This document shows, piece after piece, positions 33,567 to 41,167 of a DNA stretch of 64,000 bases (positions are counted from its first letter, which is position 1; every line of letters starts with the position of its first letter). The notes below the pieces were generated by a model. It was not told the origin of the DNA, ran no database searches, and saw only the letters and a program-made list of their open reading frames with translations. Location of the stretch: assembly GCF_900111275.1 (NCBI RefSeq), contig NZ_FOGR01000004.1, forward strand, positions 1 to 64,000. Direction: 5' to 3'. Both the position numbers and the translations under genes were made by a program. This DNA comes from Rhizobium sp. NFR03 (GTDB taxonomy: Bacteria > Pseudomonadota > Alphaproteobacteria > Rhizobiales > Rhizobiaceae).

Positions 33567-34046
33567 ATGATTGTAGGAACGCAGTTGATCACAGAGGTCG
33601 ATAACGCCGGCTTGACCGTCGAGTTTGTCGATGATGCCGGTAATGTCGTATCCGTACGTCTTGCCGGACAGGAAGCGACCCGCCAAACCGCTGTCGCGCA
33701 AGCCAGGAAACTGCTTGAGGAACTCGTCGTCAGCGGCGCCCTGCCGGACACATTGGAAGATGCGAAAAACCAGGACGGCCGTGCCGCCACGCTGGCATCA
33801 TCGAAACCCGTCGCGCACGCAAATCCCGCAGATGCCGATGCGTCGGCTGAAGACGACGTGGCGCATGGGCGCCGAACCCCAAGCGGAGGGCACGCCGAGC
33901 CCGATGGCGTCGCGGATCGCATGTCGGAAGGTGCACCTCGGCGAAGCGAAGGGAAATCCGATCTCGTCAATCCGGATGCGACACCGGGCACAGGTATGTT
34001 TCCGAGTGGCGAAGGCGAAGACGAGAACATGCAGCCTTCCAGCTGA
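33567..34046 (+). CDS. Hypothetical protein with acidic, disordered C-terminal half (159 aa)
   Basis: 159 residues from ATG 33567 (GGGAGT nine bases upstream). The first 55 residues look folded (IVGTQLITEVDNAGLTVEFV, VSVRLAGQEATRQTAVAQARKLLEEL). From about residue 70 the chain is rich in Asp, Glu, Ala, Gly and Pro and probably disordered. No recognised domain. It is divergent from the small membrane pair, and a shared stress role is only a guess. Confidence 0.6.
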   Translation: MIVGTQLITEVDNAGLTVEFVDDAGNVVSVRLAGQEATRQTAVAQARKLLEELVVSGALPDTLEDAKNQDGRAATLASSKPVAHANPADADASAEDDVAHGRRTPSGGHAEPDGVADRMSEGAPRRSEGKSDLVNPDATPGTGMFPSGEGEDENMQPSS

Positions 34047-34066
34047 ACCGCTGAGGGAGGAAGGCG

Positions 34067-35170
34067 TCAGGACGTCGAACCGCTGGCGTCCAGCGTGCCG
34101 AGCGCGATCCGCTGCCCATCCGGCCCGAACAAATGCAGTCGCTCCGTCGGAAAGCCTACCGTGAGGTCCGAGCCCGGCGCAAGAAGCGCCCGGTCGCTGC
34201 TGAAAATTTTGAACGGCAGCCCATGAACGGTGAGGTGAAGGATGATGCCGAGGCCGGTTGGCTCGATCAGTTCGACAGACGCCGCAACGCCATCGGCCGC
34301 AGGGCGGATGGCGACGTGCTCGGGACGGATGCCGAGCGTGACGGATGTTCCCTTGGGCAGGTTCACGGCCTGCCCCAGCGAAATGGTCGTGCCATTCACC
34401 AGCCGGACGGCGCTCGTCCCGCTTTCAGGTTCCATCGTACCTTCCAGCATGTTCATGCCCGGCGAGCCGATGAAGCCGGCGACGAAAAGATTGGCAGGCC
34501 GATCATAAAGCTCGAGGGGAGCTCCGATCTGCTGCACCGCGCCGGCATTCATCGCAACGATGCGCGACGCGAGCGTCATCGCCTCGATCTGGTCGTGCGT
34601 GACATACACGGAGGTTGCACCGAATTCGGCATGCATGCGCTTGATCTCGGCTCGCATCTGTTCGCGCAGGCGCGCATCGAGATTGGAAAGCGGTTCGTCG
34701 AAAAGGAAGGCCTTTGGCTGTCGCACGATGGCGCGGCCCATGGCGACGCGTTGACGTTGGCCGCCGGACAGCGCCTTCGGACGACGGGCAAGAAAGGGAT
34801 CGAGGCCGAGCTTGGCGGATGCGGCAGCGACGGCAGCGGCGATCTTCTCTTTGGGGCTACGGCGCAGGCGCAGGCTATAGCTCATATTGTCGGCAACGGT
34901 CATGTGCGGATAAAGCGCGTAGGATTGGAACACCATGGCGATGTCGCGATCCCTCGGCTTGAGGTCGTTCACTTCGCGGCCATCGATAGACATCGTTCCG
35001 GACGAGATGGATTCCAGTCCCGCGATCATCCGCAGCAGTGTGGATTTGCCGCAGCCGGAGGGGCCGACGAGAACGATGAACTCACCGTCCTCGATCGACA
35101 AATCGACGCCGTGGAGGACCGGGTGGTCTCCATAGATCTTGACGATATCGCGCATTTCGATGGAGGCCAT
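34067..35170 (-). CDS. Sugar ABC transporter ATP-binding protein (CUT1, UgpC/MsmK type)
   Basis: 367 residues. Nucleotide-binding domain with Walker A GPSGCGKST (about 37-45), Q-loop VFQSYALYPHMTV, signature [16 protein letters not shown], Walker B AFLFDEPLSNLD and switch His THDQIEAM. A C-terminal TOBE/regulatory domain (from about 240, GIRPEHVAIRP) completes the MsmK/UgpC form shared among CUT1 sugar importers. It is the last gene of a leftward operon with two permeases, a binding protein, a PLP lyase and a FadR regulator. Confidence 0.9.
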   Translation of the reverse strand: MASIEMRDIVKIYGDHPVLHGVDLSIEDGEFIVLVGPSGCGKSTLLRMIAGLESISSGTMSIDGREVNDLKPRDRDIAMVFQSYALYPHMTVADNMSYSLRLRRSPKEKIAAAVAAASAKLGLDPFLARRPKALSGGQRQRVAMGRAIVRQPKAFLFDEPLSNLDARLREQMRAEIKRMHAEFGATSVYVTHDQIEAMTLASRIVAMNAGAVQQIGAPLELYDRPANLFVAGFIGSPGMNMLEGTMEPESGTSAVRLVNGTTISLGQAVNLPKGTSVTLGIRPEHVAIRPAADGVAASVELIEPTGLGIILHLTVHGLPFKIFSSDRALLAPGSDLTVGFPTERLHLFGPDGQRIALGTLDASGSTS

Positions 35171-35173
35171 GGG

Positions 35174-36004
35174 TTACCCTTTCACCGCGCCGGCCGTCAG
35201 GCCCTGCACGAGATACCGCTGGATCAGGAGGAAGAAGAGGCAGGCCGGCACCAGCGCCATGACGCCCGCCGCCATCATCTGCCCGAAATCAACGGAGAAT
35301 TTCGAGACGAAGGTGAGAAGTCCGACCGGGAACGTCGCGCTGTCGTTGCCGGAAATCAGCATGAGCGCGAAGAGCAGCTCGCTCCATGCGGCCGTAAAGA
35401 CGAAGCCGAGCGTGGCGGCGATGCCGGGCAGCGTCAGCGGCAGGATGATCTGGCGGAAGGCCGTGAACCGGCTTGCCCCGTCGATCATCGCGGCATCTTC
35501 CAGGTCTCTCGGAATGCCATCGAAGAAGGATTGCATGAGAAAGGTCGCGAACGGCACGTTGAAGGCGGTGTAGACGATGATGAGGCCGGTGAGACTGTTC
35601 GTCAGCCCGAGCGGCGACAGCATCTTGAAGATCGGCGCGACCAGCATCACCAGCGGAAACATCTGGGTGATCAGCATCAACGCCACGACCGCATATTTCC
35701 CCCGGAAGACGAAGCGCGAGAGAGCATAACCCGAAAGAGACGAGATCAGTGTGACCGCCAAGGCCGTCGATCCTGCAACGATGAGGCTGTTTCGAAAAAA
35801 GATCGGAAAAGCGCTGTTTTCGATGACGTAGCGATAATGCTCAAGGGTCGCGTGCGACGGCCACATGCGGACGCCCTCGCTGTACAGCAGGTCGTTCGGC
35901 GTGACCGACACCTTGAGCAGCCAGTAGAGCGGGAACAGCGCAAAGACGATGTAAGCGAGAATGGCCAGGCGGTGGGCGATGGTGAGGAGGATGCCCATGC
36001 TCAA
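35174..36004 (-). CDS. Sugar ABC transporter permease (CUT1, MalG type)
   Basis: 276 residues with six membrane segments and the EAA loop (LEDAAMIDGASRFTAFRQIILPLTLPG, about 185-211) that docks the ATPase. The start ATG overlaps the stop of the other permease by 4 bases. With the MalF-type partner it forms the transport channel of the FadR-lyase operon. Substrate not identifiable from the permease. Confidence 0.9.
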   Translation of the reverse strand: MSMGILLTIAHRLAILAYIVFALFPLYWLLKVSVTPNDLLYSEGVRMWPSHATLEHYRYVIENSAFPIFFRNSLIVAGSTALAVTLISSLSGYALSRFVFRGKYAVVALMLITQMFPLVMLVAPIFKMLSPLGLTNSLTGLIIVYTAFNVPFATFLMQSFFDGIPRDLEDAAMIDGASRFTAFRQIILPLTLPGIAATLGFVFTAAWSELLFALMLISGNDSATFPVGLLTFVSKFSVDFGQMMAAGVMALVPACLFFLLIQRYLVQGLTAGAVKG

Positions 36005-36933
36005 TCCTTCTCGATCAGGCGCTGGCGGATGACCACGATCACCATGGAGTATGCGAGCAGCAACACGAGCAGGACCAGAGCGATGGCAGAGGCGTAGCCG
36101 AAATCGAGCCGCTTGAAGGCCTGCGTGAAGATGTAGCTGGCGACGATCTGCGTACGGTCAGCAGGGCCACCATTGGTCATGACGATGATGAGGTCGGCAA
36201 AATTCGCGATCCAGACGGTGCGCAGGAGGACCGTGATGGCGATGGTCGGCGCGAGGAACGGCAGGGTGATCGAGGTAAAGCGCTGCAACGGATTGGCGCC
36301 GTCTATGGCGGCGGCCTCGTAGAGATCACGCGGAATGGCTTGGAGAGCGGCAAGCAGCGTGATCGCAAAGAAGGGTATGCCCCACCAGACATTGGCGATA
36401 ATCGGCCCCCACATCGCAAGCTGCGGATCGGCAAGGATGTTGTTCGGCGCAGACATGATACCGAGGGAGACCATCCAGTGCGGCAAAGGGCCGATAACGG
36501 GATTGAACATCCATGCCCAGTTGAGCCCGGCAAGGAAGGTGGGAACGGCCCAGGGCAGGAAGACCAGCGCCTGTGCAAGGCCGCGCCCTGCAAACGGCTT
36601 GTCAAGAAGCAGAGCCAGGATGAGGCCGAAGAAGAACTGGAGGAAGACGGACGCGCCGGTCCACCAGAGCGTGTTGCGCAGCGCCCGATAGAATGCCGTA
36701 TCTTGCGAAAGTTCGCGGAAATGATCGAGCCCGACGAAGCCGCCGGAGAAGGGATTGAGGAGCTGGATATCGCGAAAGGCGTAGGAAAGCCCGAGCACGA
36801 GCGGGACCAGCATGACGGCGATGATGAGCACGAGCACAGGTGCCGTATAGAGCCATGGCTCGACGGCATCGGCGAGCCGGCGTGCGAAAGGCTTGCGCGG
36901 GCGTGACCGGCTGCCGGTCATGGAAAAGGTCAT
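36001..36933 (-). CDS. Sugar ABC transporter permease (CUT1, MalF type)
   Basis: 310 residues from ATG 36933, with AGGTGA nine bases upstream; the ATG 14 codons earlier lacks such a site. After a basic N-terminus come six membrane segments, starting WLYTAPVLVLIIAVMLVPLVLG. The EAA motif is LYEAAAIDGANPLQRFTSITLPFLAPT. It pairs with the MalG-type permease, with which it overlaps by 4 bases. Confidence 0.9.
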   Translation of the reverse strand: MTFSMTGSRSRPRKPFARRLADAVEPWLYTAPVLVLIIAVMLVPLVLGLSYAFRDIQLLNPFSGGFVGLDHFRELSQDTAFYRALRNTLWWTGASVFLQFFFGLILALLLDKPFAGRGLAQALVFLPWAVPTFLAGLNWAWMFNPVIGPLPHWMVSLGIMSAPNNILADPQLAMWGPIIANVWWGIPFFAITLLAALQAIPRDLYEAAAIDGANPLQRFTSITLPFLAPTIAITVLLRTVWIANFADLIIVMTNGGPADRTQIVASYIFTQAFKRLDFGYASAIALVLLVLLLAYSMVIVVIRQRLIEKD

Positions 36934-37018
36934 GGTCTCGTCACCTGTCGGTCGGTGCTGTCGTGAAGGCGGCAACCGGCGCGCGCTCGGAGGGCGCGCC
37001 GGGCTTCTCGACGGAAGG

Positions 37019-38278
37019 TTACTTCGACGCGAGGAACTTCTTCTGCGCCTTCGTCATGTAGTCCGCCCACTGCTTGGCAAGCTCTTCCGGCGTGATATCG
37101 CCGAGCAGGGCTTCCTGCGAGGTCTTGATGACCAGCGAGTCCTTGAAGAAGGCGAATTCCTCAAGATAGGTCGGCATGGTCGTCGGCACGGCGTTCGTGT
37201 CGGCAAGCTCCGCAAACCAGCCCTTGAACTGTTCGCTCTGGTAGAAGGGATCTTTTTCAGCGGTCGTCAGAGCCGGCAGAGCGCCCGTCTTCTTGTTCCA
37301 CTCGATATTGCCTTCCGGCCCTTCGAGCGTCGAGATGAGCTTCCAGGAGAGGTCCTTGTTGGCGGAGGACGCCATCATCGACCAGCCGGCAAAACCGATG
37401 GTCGGGAAGGTCTTGCCATCCGGGCCCTTGGGCATGGTCATGACGCCGAAATCCTCGGCCTTCATGCGCTGCGCGATGGCGATCAGGGCGTCGGGATCCT
37501 GATCAAGGAAGGCGCAGGTGCCGGAATAGAAACCGGCGACGATCTCGTTGAAGCCCCAGTTAACGCTGTCCTTCGGGGCGTATCCGTTCTTGTAGAGATC
37601 GACCACATAGGTCAGGCCCTTGACCCAGCCGGGGCTGTCGAAGGTCGAGGTGCCGTCTTCATTGAAGAAGCTGTTGGAGCCAGCCATGCTGGCGCCGAAC
37701 ATGACCCAGCCGTTCAACCCGCCCGGGCCGCCGCGCAGGCAGTAGCCGTACTTGCCGGGAATGGCCGAGACCTTCTTGGACGCCTCGGCGAAGTCTTCCA
37801 GCGTCTTCGGCGGCTCGGTCACGCCGGCCTGCTCAAGCAGCTTCTTGTTGTAGAACATCGCCCGGAGATAAAAGCCGTAGGGCAGCATATAGGCCGTGTC
37901 CTTGACGTCACGGCCGAGTTCCAGCGTGCGTGCGCTGAGGTCCTTGGTGTATTCCCACTCCTTCAAGTAGGGCTCCAGGCTCTCCAGCATGCCGTTATTC
38001 GCATAGAGCGACAGCCATGTGTCCGGCATCTCGATGACATCAGGCACATCGCCGGCCGATACCATGGTCGCGAACTTCTGGAAGGCATCGCTCCAGGGCA
38101 GCGAGACGATCTCGACCTTCGTTCCCGGATTGGCGCTTTCGAACTTGGAAACGATGCTTTTCAGCGTTTCCGTGCGCTCGGGGCTGGTGATGACCTCGAC
38201 GAGCTTCAGGGTTGTATCGGCCAAAGCCGTGCCGGCCATGAGGGCGGTAAAGAGTGTGGCTGCGATCAGGCGTTTCAT
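37019..38278 (-). CDS. Sugar ABC transporter substrate-binding protein (CUT1 family)
   Basis: 419 residues. Signal peptide MKRLIAATLFTALMAGTALA, then an SBP_bac_1 fold: SIVSKFESANPGTKVEIVSL, MVSAGDVPDVIEMPDTWLS, YMLPYGFYLRAMFYNKKLLEQAGV and IGFAGWSMMASSANKD. A strong AAGGGAG precedes the start. It would capture the ligand in the periplasm. It lies 33 bases downstream of the PLP lyase gene, so the ligand is probably processed by that enzyme; a thio-sugar or amino-acid conjugate is a guess. Confidence 0.9.
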   Translation of the reverse strand: MKRLIAATLFTALMAGTALADTTLKLVEVITSPERTETLKSIVSKFESANPGTKVEIVSLPWSDAFQKFATMVSAGDVPDVIEMPDTWLSLYANNGMLESLEPYLKEWEYTKDLSARTLELGRDVKDTAYMLPYGFYLRAMFYNKKLLEQAGVTEPPKTLEDFAEASKKVSAIPGKYGYCLRGGPGGLNGWVMFGASMAGSNSFFNEDGTSTFDSPGWVKGLTYVVDLYKNGYAPKDSVNWGFNEIVAGFYSGTCAFLDQDPDALIAIAQRMKAEDFGVMTMPKGPDGKTFPTIGFAGWSMMASSANKDLSWKLISTLEGPEGNIEWNKKTGALPALTTAEKDPFYQSEQFKGWFAELADTNAVPTTMPTYLEEFAFFKDSLVIKTSQEALLGDITPEELAKQWADYMTKAQKKFLASK

Positions 38279-38311
38279 GCTGTTCTCCCTTTTTTTAATT
38301 GAATATCAGTC

Positions 38312-39493
38312 TCAGGCCGCAGCGGTCGATGTCGCGGCATGGATGGCGGGCTCCAGATCGGCCCACAGCGCTTCGGTTCCCTCCAGCCCCACATGCAGGC
38401 GGACGGAACGGGCACTGATGCCGAAGGTGTGTGCGGAATTCGGTTGTGCCTTCTGCTCCAGCACGACTTCGCCGGGGACGATCAGGCTTTCGTGCCCGCC
38501 CCAGGAAACGCCGAGCTTGAAGAGCCGCAGCCGATCGGCAAAGGCCCTGACATCGACACCCTCGCGGAAGATGAAGGAGAAGAGGCCGGATGTGCCGTTC
38601 AGCCCGGGCGGCAGACGGTTGGCCAGTCCCGGATGGCACACGGTCTCCACGGCATCCATTGCCTGAAGACGCGTCGCGATCTCCAGCGCGGATGCCTGAT
38701 GCTGCTTCATGCGGATGGGCAAGGTGCGCAGCCCCCGCACGATCAACCACGCGTCGAACGGAGAAAGCTTGCCGCCCAGATAGGGATAGGCCTCGCCGCG
38801 GATGCGGTCGATCAGCGCTTTCGGGCCCGCCACGACACCGGCGACGACATCGCTATGGCCGCCAAGATACTTCGATGCGGAATGCAGCACGAGATCGCAA
38901 CCGAGCGAAAGCGGCTGCTGGAAGATCGGGCTCGCCCAGGAATTGTCGATAACGGATATCGCGCCATGGCGGCGGGCGATGGTGGCAAGCGCGCCGACAT
39001 CATGCGCTTCCATCACCCAGCTCGTCGGGCTTTCCATGTAGAAGAGCTTGGCTCCCGGCATGGCGGCCTCGACCGCAGCCTCATCGCGGCCGTCGACATA
39101 GGTAACAGAGATGTTCATGCGCTTGAAGAAGGTGCCGAACAGACGAAACGCATCGGGATAGAGATGGCGGACGGCAACGATCCGGTCGCCGGGTTCGACG
39201 AAAGATAACATTGTCGAGGAGATCGCAGCCATGCCGCTTGCAAAACCGAGCGCATCTTCCGCACCTTCGAGCTTTGCCAGCATTTCCTCGAACAGGCGAA
39301 CGGTCGGGTTCAGGCCGCGGGTGTAAACCGGCCGGCTACGCTCACCGCGATAGGTCGCGACCATCTCGTCATAGCTCGAAAACGTAAAAAGCGACGTCTG
39401 GACGATCGGCGGCACGACGGCCTCGAAGGCATGTGTTTCGTCATGGGCGACGATCAGCGAGGCAGGATCGAAGAGATCGTGGCCTGGGGTCAT
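38312..39493 (-). CDS. PLP-dependent trans-sulfuration enzyme (cystathionine lyase-like)
   Basis: 393 residues from ATG 39493, overlapping the regulator stop by 4 bases. Cys/Met-metabolism PLP fold: YTRGLNPTVRLFEEMLAKLEGAEDAL, ASGMAAISSTM, FMESP-like LFYMESPTS, IDNSWASP and the PLP-lysine motif LHSASKYLGGHSD (about residue 205). SIRLHVGLE-type end as VRLHVGLEG. Members cleave or form C-S bonds (cystathionine beta/gamma-lyase, methionine gamma-lyase). Residue-level specificity is not clear. Placement in a sugar-importer operon is unusual. Confidence 0.88.
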   Translation of the reverse strand: MTPGHDLFDPASLIVAHDETHAFEAVVPPIVQTSLFTFSSYDEMVATYRGERSRPVYTRGLNPTVRLFEEMLAKLEGAEDALGFASGMAAISSTMLSFVEPGDRIVAVRHLYPDAFRLFGTFFKRMNISVTYVDGRDEAAVEAAMPGAKLFYMESPTSWVMEAHDVGALATIARRHGAISVIDNSWASPIFQQPLSLGCDLVLHSASKYLGGHSDVVAGVVAGPKALIDRIRGEAYPYLGGKLSPFDAWLIVRGLRTLPIRMKQHQASALEIATRLQAMDAVETVCHPGLANRLPPGLNGTSGLFSFIFREGVDVRAFADRLRLFKLGVSWGGHESLIVPGEVVLEQKAQPNSAHTFGISARSVRLHVGLEGTEALWADLEPAIHAATSTAAA

Positions 39494-40212
39494 TTTGACA
39501 TGTCCTTGATATCTTCCTCGACGATGGCGAGGATCTTCAGTGTTTCCCTGCGCGCAGCCTCCGCGTCGCCTGCGGCGATCGCATTGAAGAGCGTCCGGTG
39601 GAAGGGGAAGGAGCGCGAGGCGAAATCCGGGCGGTCGAACGGTTTCGACCAGAACCGCTCGAAACCTCCGCGCATCTGTTCGAGCAACTGCCGGAAAAGC
39701 GGGTTGTGGGTGGCGTCGTAGATCGAGAGGTGAAAAGCGAGATCGGCCTTGCCCGATGTACCCTCGGCAAGATGCACCGTCTCCATCTCGTCGAGGCGTG
39801 CCTCGATGATCTGCAAGTCCGCATCTGTCCGACGTCGCGCAGCGGCCATGGAGGCTTCCACCTCGATACCGCGACGAACTTCGAGCGTCATCAGCAACGC
39901 GTCGCGAAGCCCGGCGGACTCGAACGACAACGGCATATGAACCGTACCGGCTGAGATCGGCTTCAGCAGATAGTTGCCGCTTCCCTTCCGGCTTTCGACC
40001 ACGCCCAGCGCCTGAAACTTGCCGATCGCCTCGCGAATGGTCGAGCGGCCAACGCTGAGCGCCAGCATCAACTCGCGCTCTGCCGGCAACCGGTCGCCCG
40101 CCTTCAGGCCCGCATGCTCCACATATTGCGCAAGCGCCGTCTCCACCTGCTGCGCCCGGTTCATCGGCGGCAGCGGCTCTATGCGTGTTGGGGCGCGGGA
40201 CGGCGCACTCAT
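39490..40212 (-). CDS. FadR/GntR-family regulator of the lyase-transporter operon
   Basis: 240 residues from ATG 40212, which has GGAG seven bases upstream; a TTG at 40227 is the longer option. A winged helix (RLPAERELMLALSVGRSTIREAIGKF, about 41-66) with the FadR-type GSGNYLL wing is followed by an FCD domain (EVRRGIEVEASMAA, LAFHLSIYDATHNPLF, FHRTLFNAIAAGD). First gene of the leftward operon and translationally coupled to the lyase, so probably autoregulated by the lyase or importer substrate. Confidence 0.88.
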   Translation of the reverse strand: MSAPSRAPTRIEPLPPMNRAQQVETALAQYVEHAGLKAGDRLPAERELMLALSVGRSTIREAIGKFQALGVVESRKGSGNYLLKPISAGTVHMPLSFESAGLRDALLMTLEVRRGIEVEASMAAARRRTDADLQIIEARLDEMETVHLAEGTSGKADLAFHLSIYDATHNPLFRQLLEQMRGGFERFWSKPFDRPDFASRSFPFHRTLFNAIAAGDAEAARRETLKILAIVEEDIKDMSK

Positions 40213-40233
40213 GACATGGCTCCGCAAACAAAG

Positions 40234-40257
40234 AATTGGTCTGACATCCTGCCAATT
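40234..40257. promoter_or_regulatory. Inverted repeat AATTGG-N12-CCAATT upstream of the FadR-type gene
   Basis: Perfect 6-base arms with partial inner symmetry, 21 bases upstream of the regulator start. Position and symmetry fit an autoregulatory operator for the FadR-type protein, whose relatives bind TGGT/ACCA-like half sites. The remaining 170 bases to the FucU gene show nothing recognisable. Confidence 0.5.
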
Positions 40258-40431
40258 GAAGATGTTGGAGAAACTTTGTCAAGCCGCAGCAGCGGCTCTT
40301 TATGCGATCCAGCTCGTAAGGTCAGTGCCACGTATCAAAGCCACCACGCGGCGTAGAATCCGCGCGCTCTATCCTCTTGTTTTCTCCGCATTGTCCGACG
40401 CCGAAGCGATCCCGCTTCGGCTGGAAATGCT

Positions 40432-40887
40432 CTAGGCGCCCGTCGGCGGGATCACGCCTTTGGTGAACAGGAAGCAGCCGTAAAAGCGGGTTTCCCCTGT
40501 CGAGATGACGCAATAGGCTTTCTTCGCCAGATCGTAGAAGGCGAATCGCTCGATTCCGTACATCGGGCAGGATTTGCCCTCCGCACGGTCGATCTCCGCC
40601 TGAACTTCGCGCTGCACATCCGGCTGTTCGTCCGGTGCGCCCATCACTTCCATGCGGCCAGCGGAGTTCTGCAGTGGCGTGTCCAGCGGCAGAACCGACA
40701 AGATCGCGGCGATAGCCTGCGGCGCGCTGAGATTGGCCATCGCCAGCGGTCGCCCGATGACCGTCTGTCGCCCAACGCTATCAGTCGGAAAGTTCGTGTC
40801 CGAGATAACGAGCGTATCGCCATGGCCCATGGAGCGGAGCGCGTGAAGCACGTCGGCGCTTAGCGCCGGATGAATATTCTTCAGCAA
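40432..40887 (-). CDS. RbsD/FucU sugar mutarotase-like protein
   Basis: 151 residues from a TTG at 40887 with GGGAGG seven bases upstream. The family pattern is clear: LKNIHPALSADVLHALRSMGHGDTLVISDTNFP at the N-terminus and ERFAFYDLAKKAYCVISTGETRFYGCFLFTKGV at the C-terminus with the catalytic Tyr/His region. FucU interconverts anomers of fucose and related sugars. It is isolated from any fucose catabolic gene here; the regulator operon next to it starts 204 bases away on the same strand. Confidence 0.88.
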   Translation of the reverse strand: MLKNIHPALSADVLHALRSMGHGDTLVISDTNFPTDSVGRQTVIGRPLAMANLSAPQAIAAILSVLPLDTPLQNSAGRMEVMGAPDEQPDVQREVQAEIDRAEGKSCPMYGIERFAFYDLAKKAYCVISTGETRFYGCFLFTKGVIPPTGA

Positions 40888-41167
40888 GAAAACCTCCCAT
40901 TACATCTTCGTCGCAGCTCCCCGCCGCGATTCCTCAAAGCTCACGTTTAGGATAACGCCGTGAGGCCTTTAACGATGTAACGCTGCGGAAACGTTCCGAC
41001 CAGCCCATGCTGAGAAGGTCGCGATCTCCACGTACATGGCTCGCGGGAGCGCAACAGCTCTGTTCAAGCTTTTCACCGACTGATATGTTCGTTATTTGTT
41101 CCAAAGCTGCCGGCGCGGCGATTCTGTGTGTGGCTCCGGAGCATGCGGGCATAACGGGGAAGACGGC

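Noticed and set aside
34133-36097. Plus-strand open frame of 654 codons over the CUT1 ATPase and permease
   Set aside because: Shadow of well-supported reverse-strand genes; the protein is low-complexity Arg/Asp/His-rich with no motif.
39494-40282. N-terminal extension of the PLP lyase frame
   Set aside because: The extension overlaps the FadR-type regulator in another frame; the ATG at 39493 coupled to the regulator stop is the natural start.
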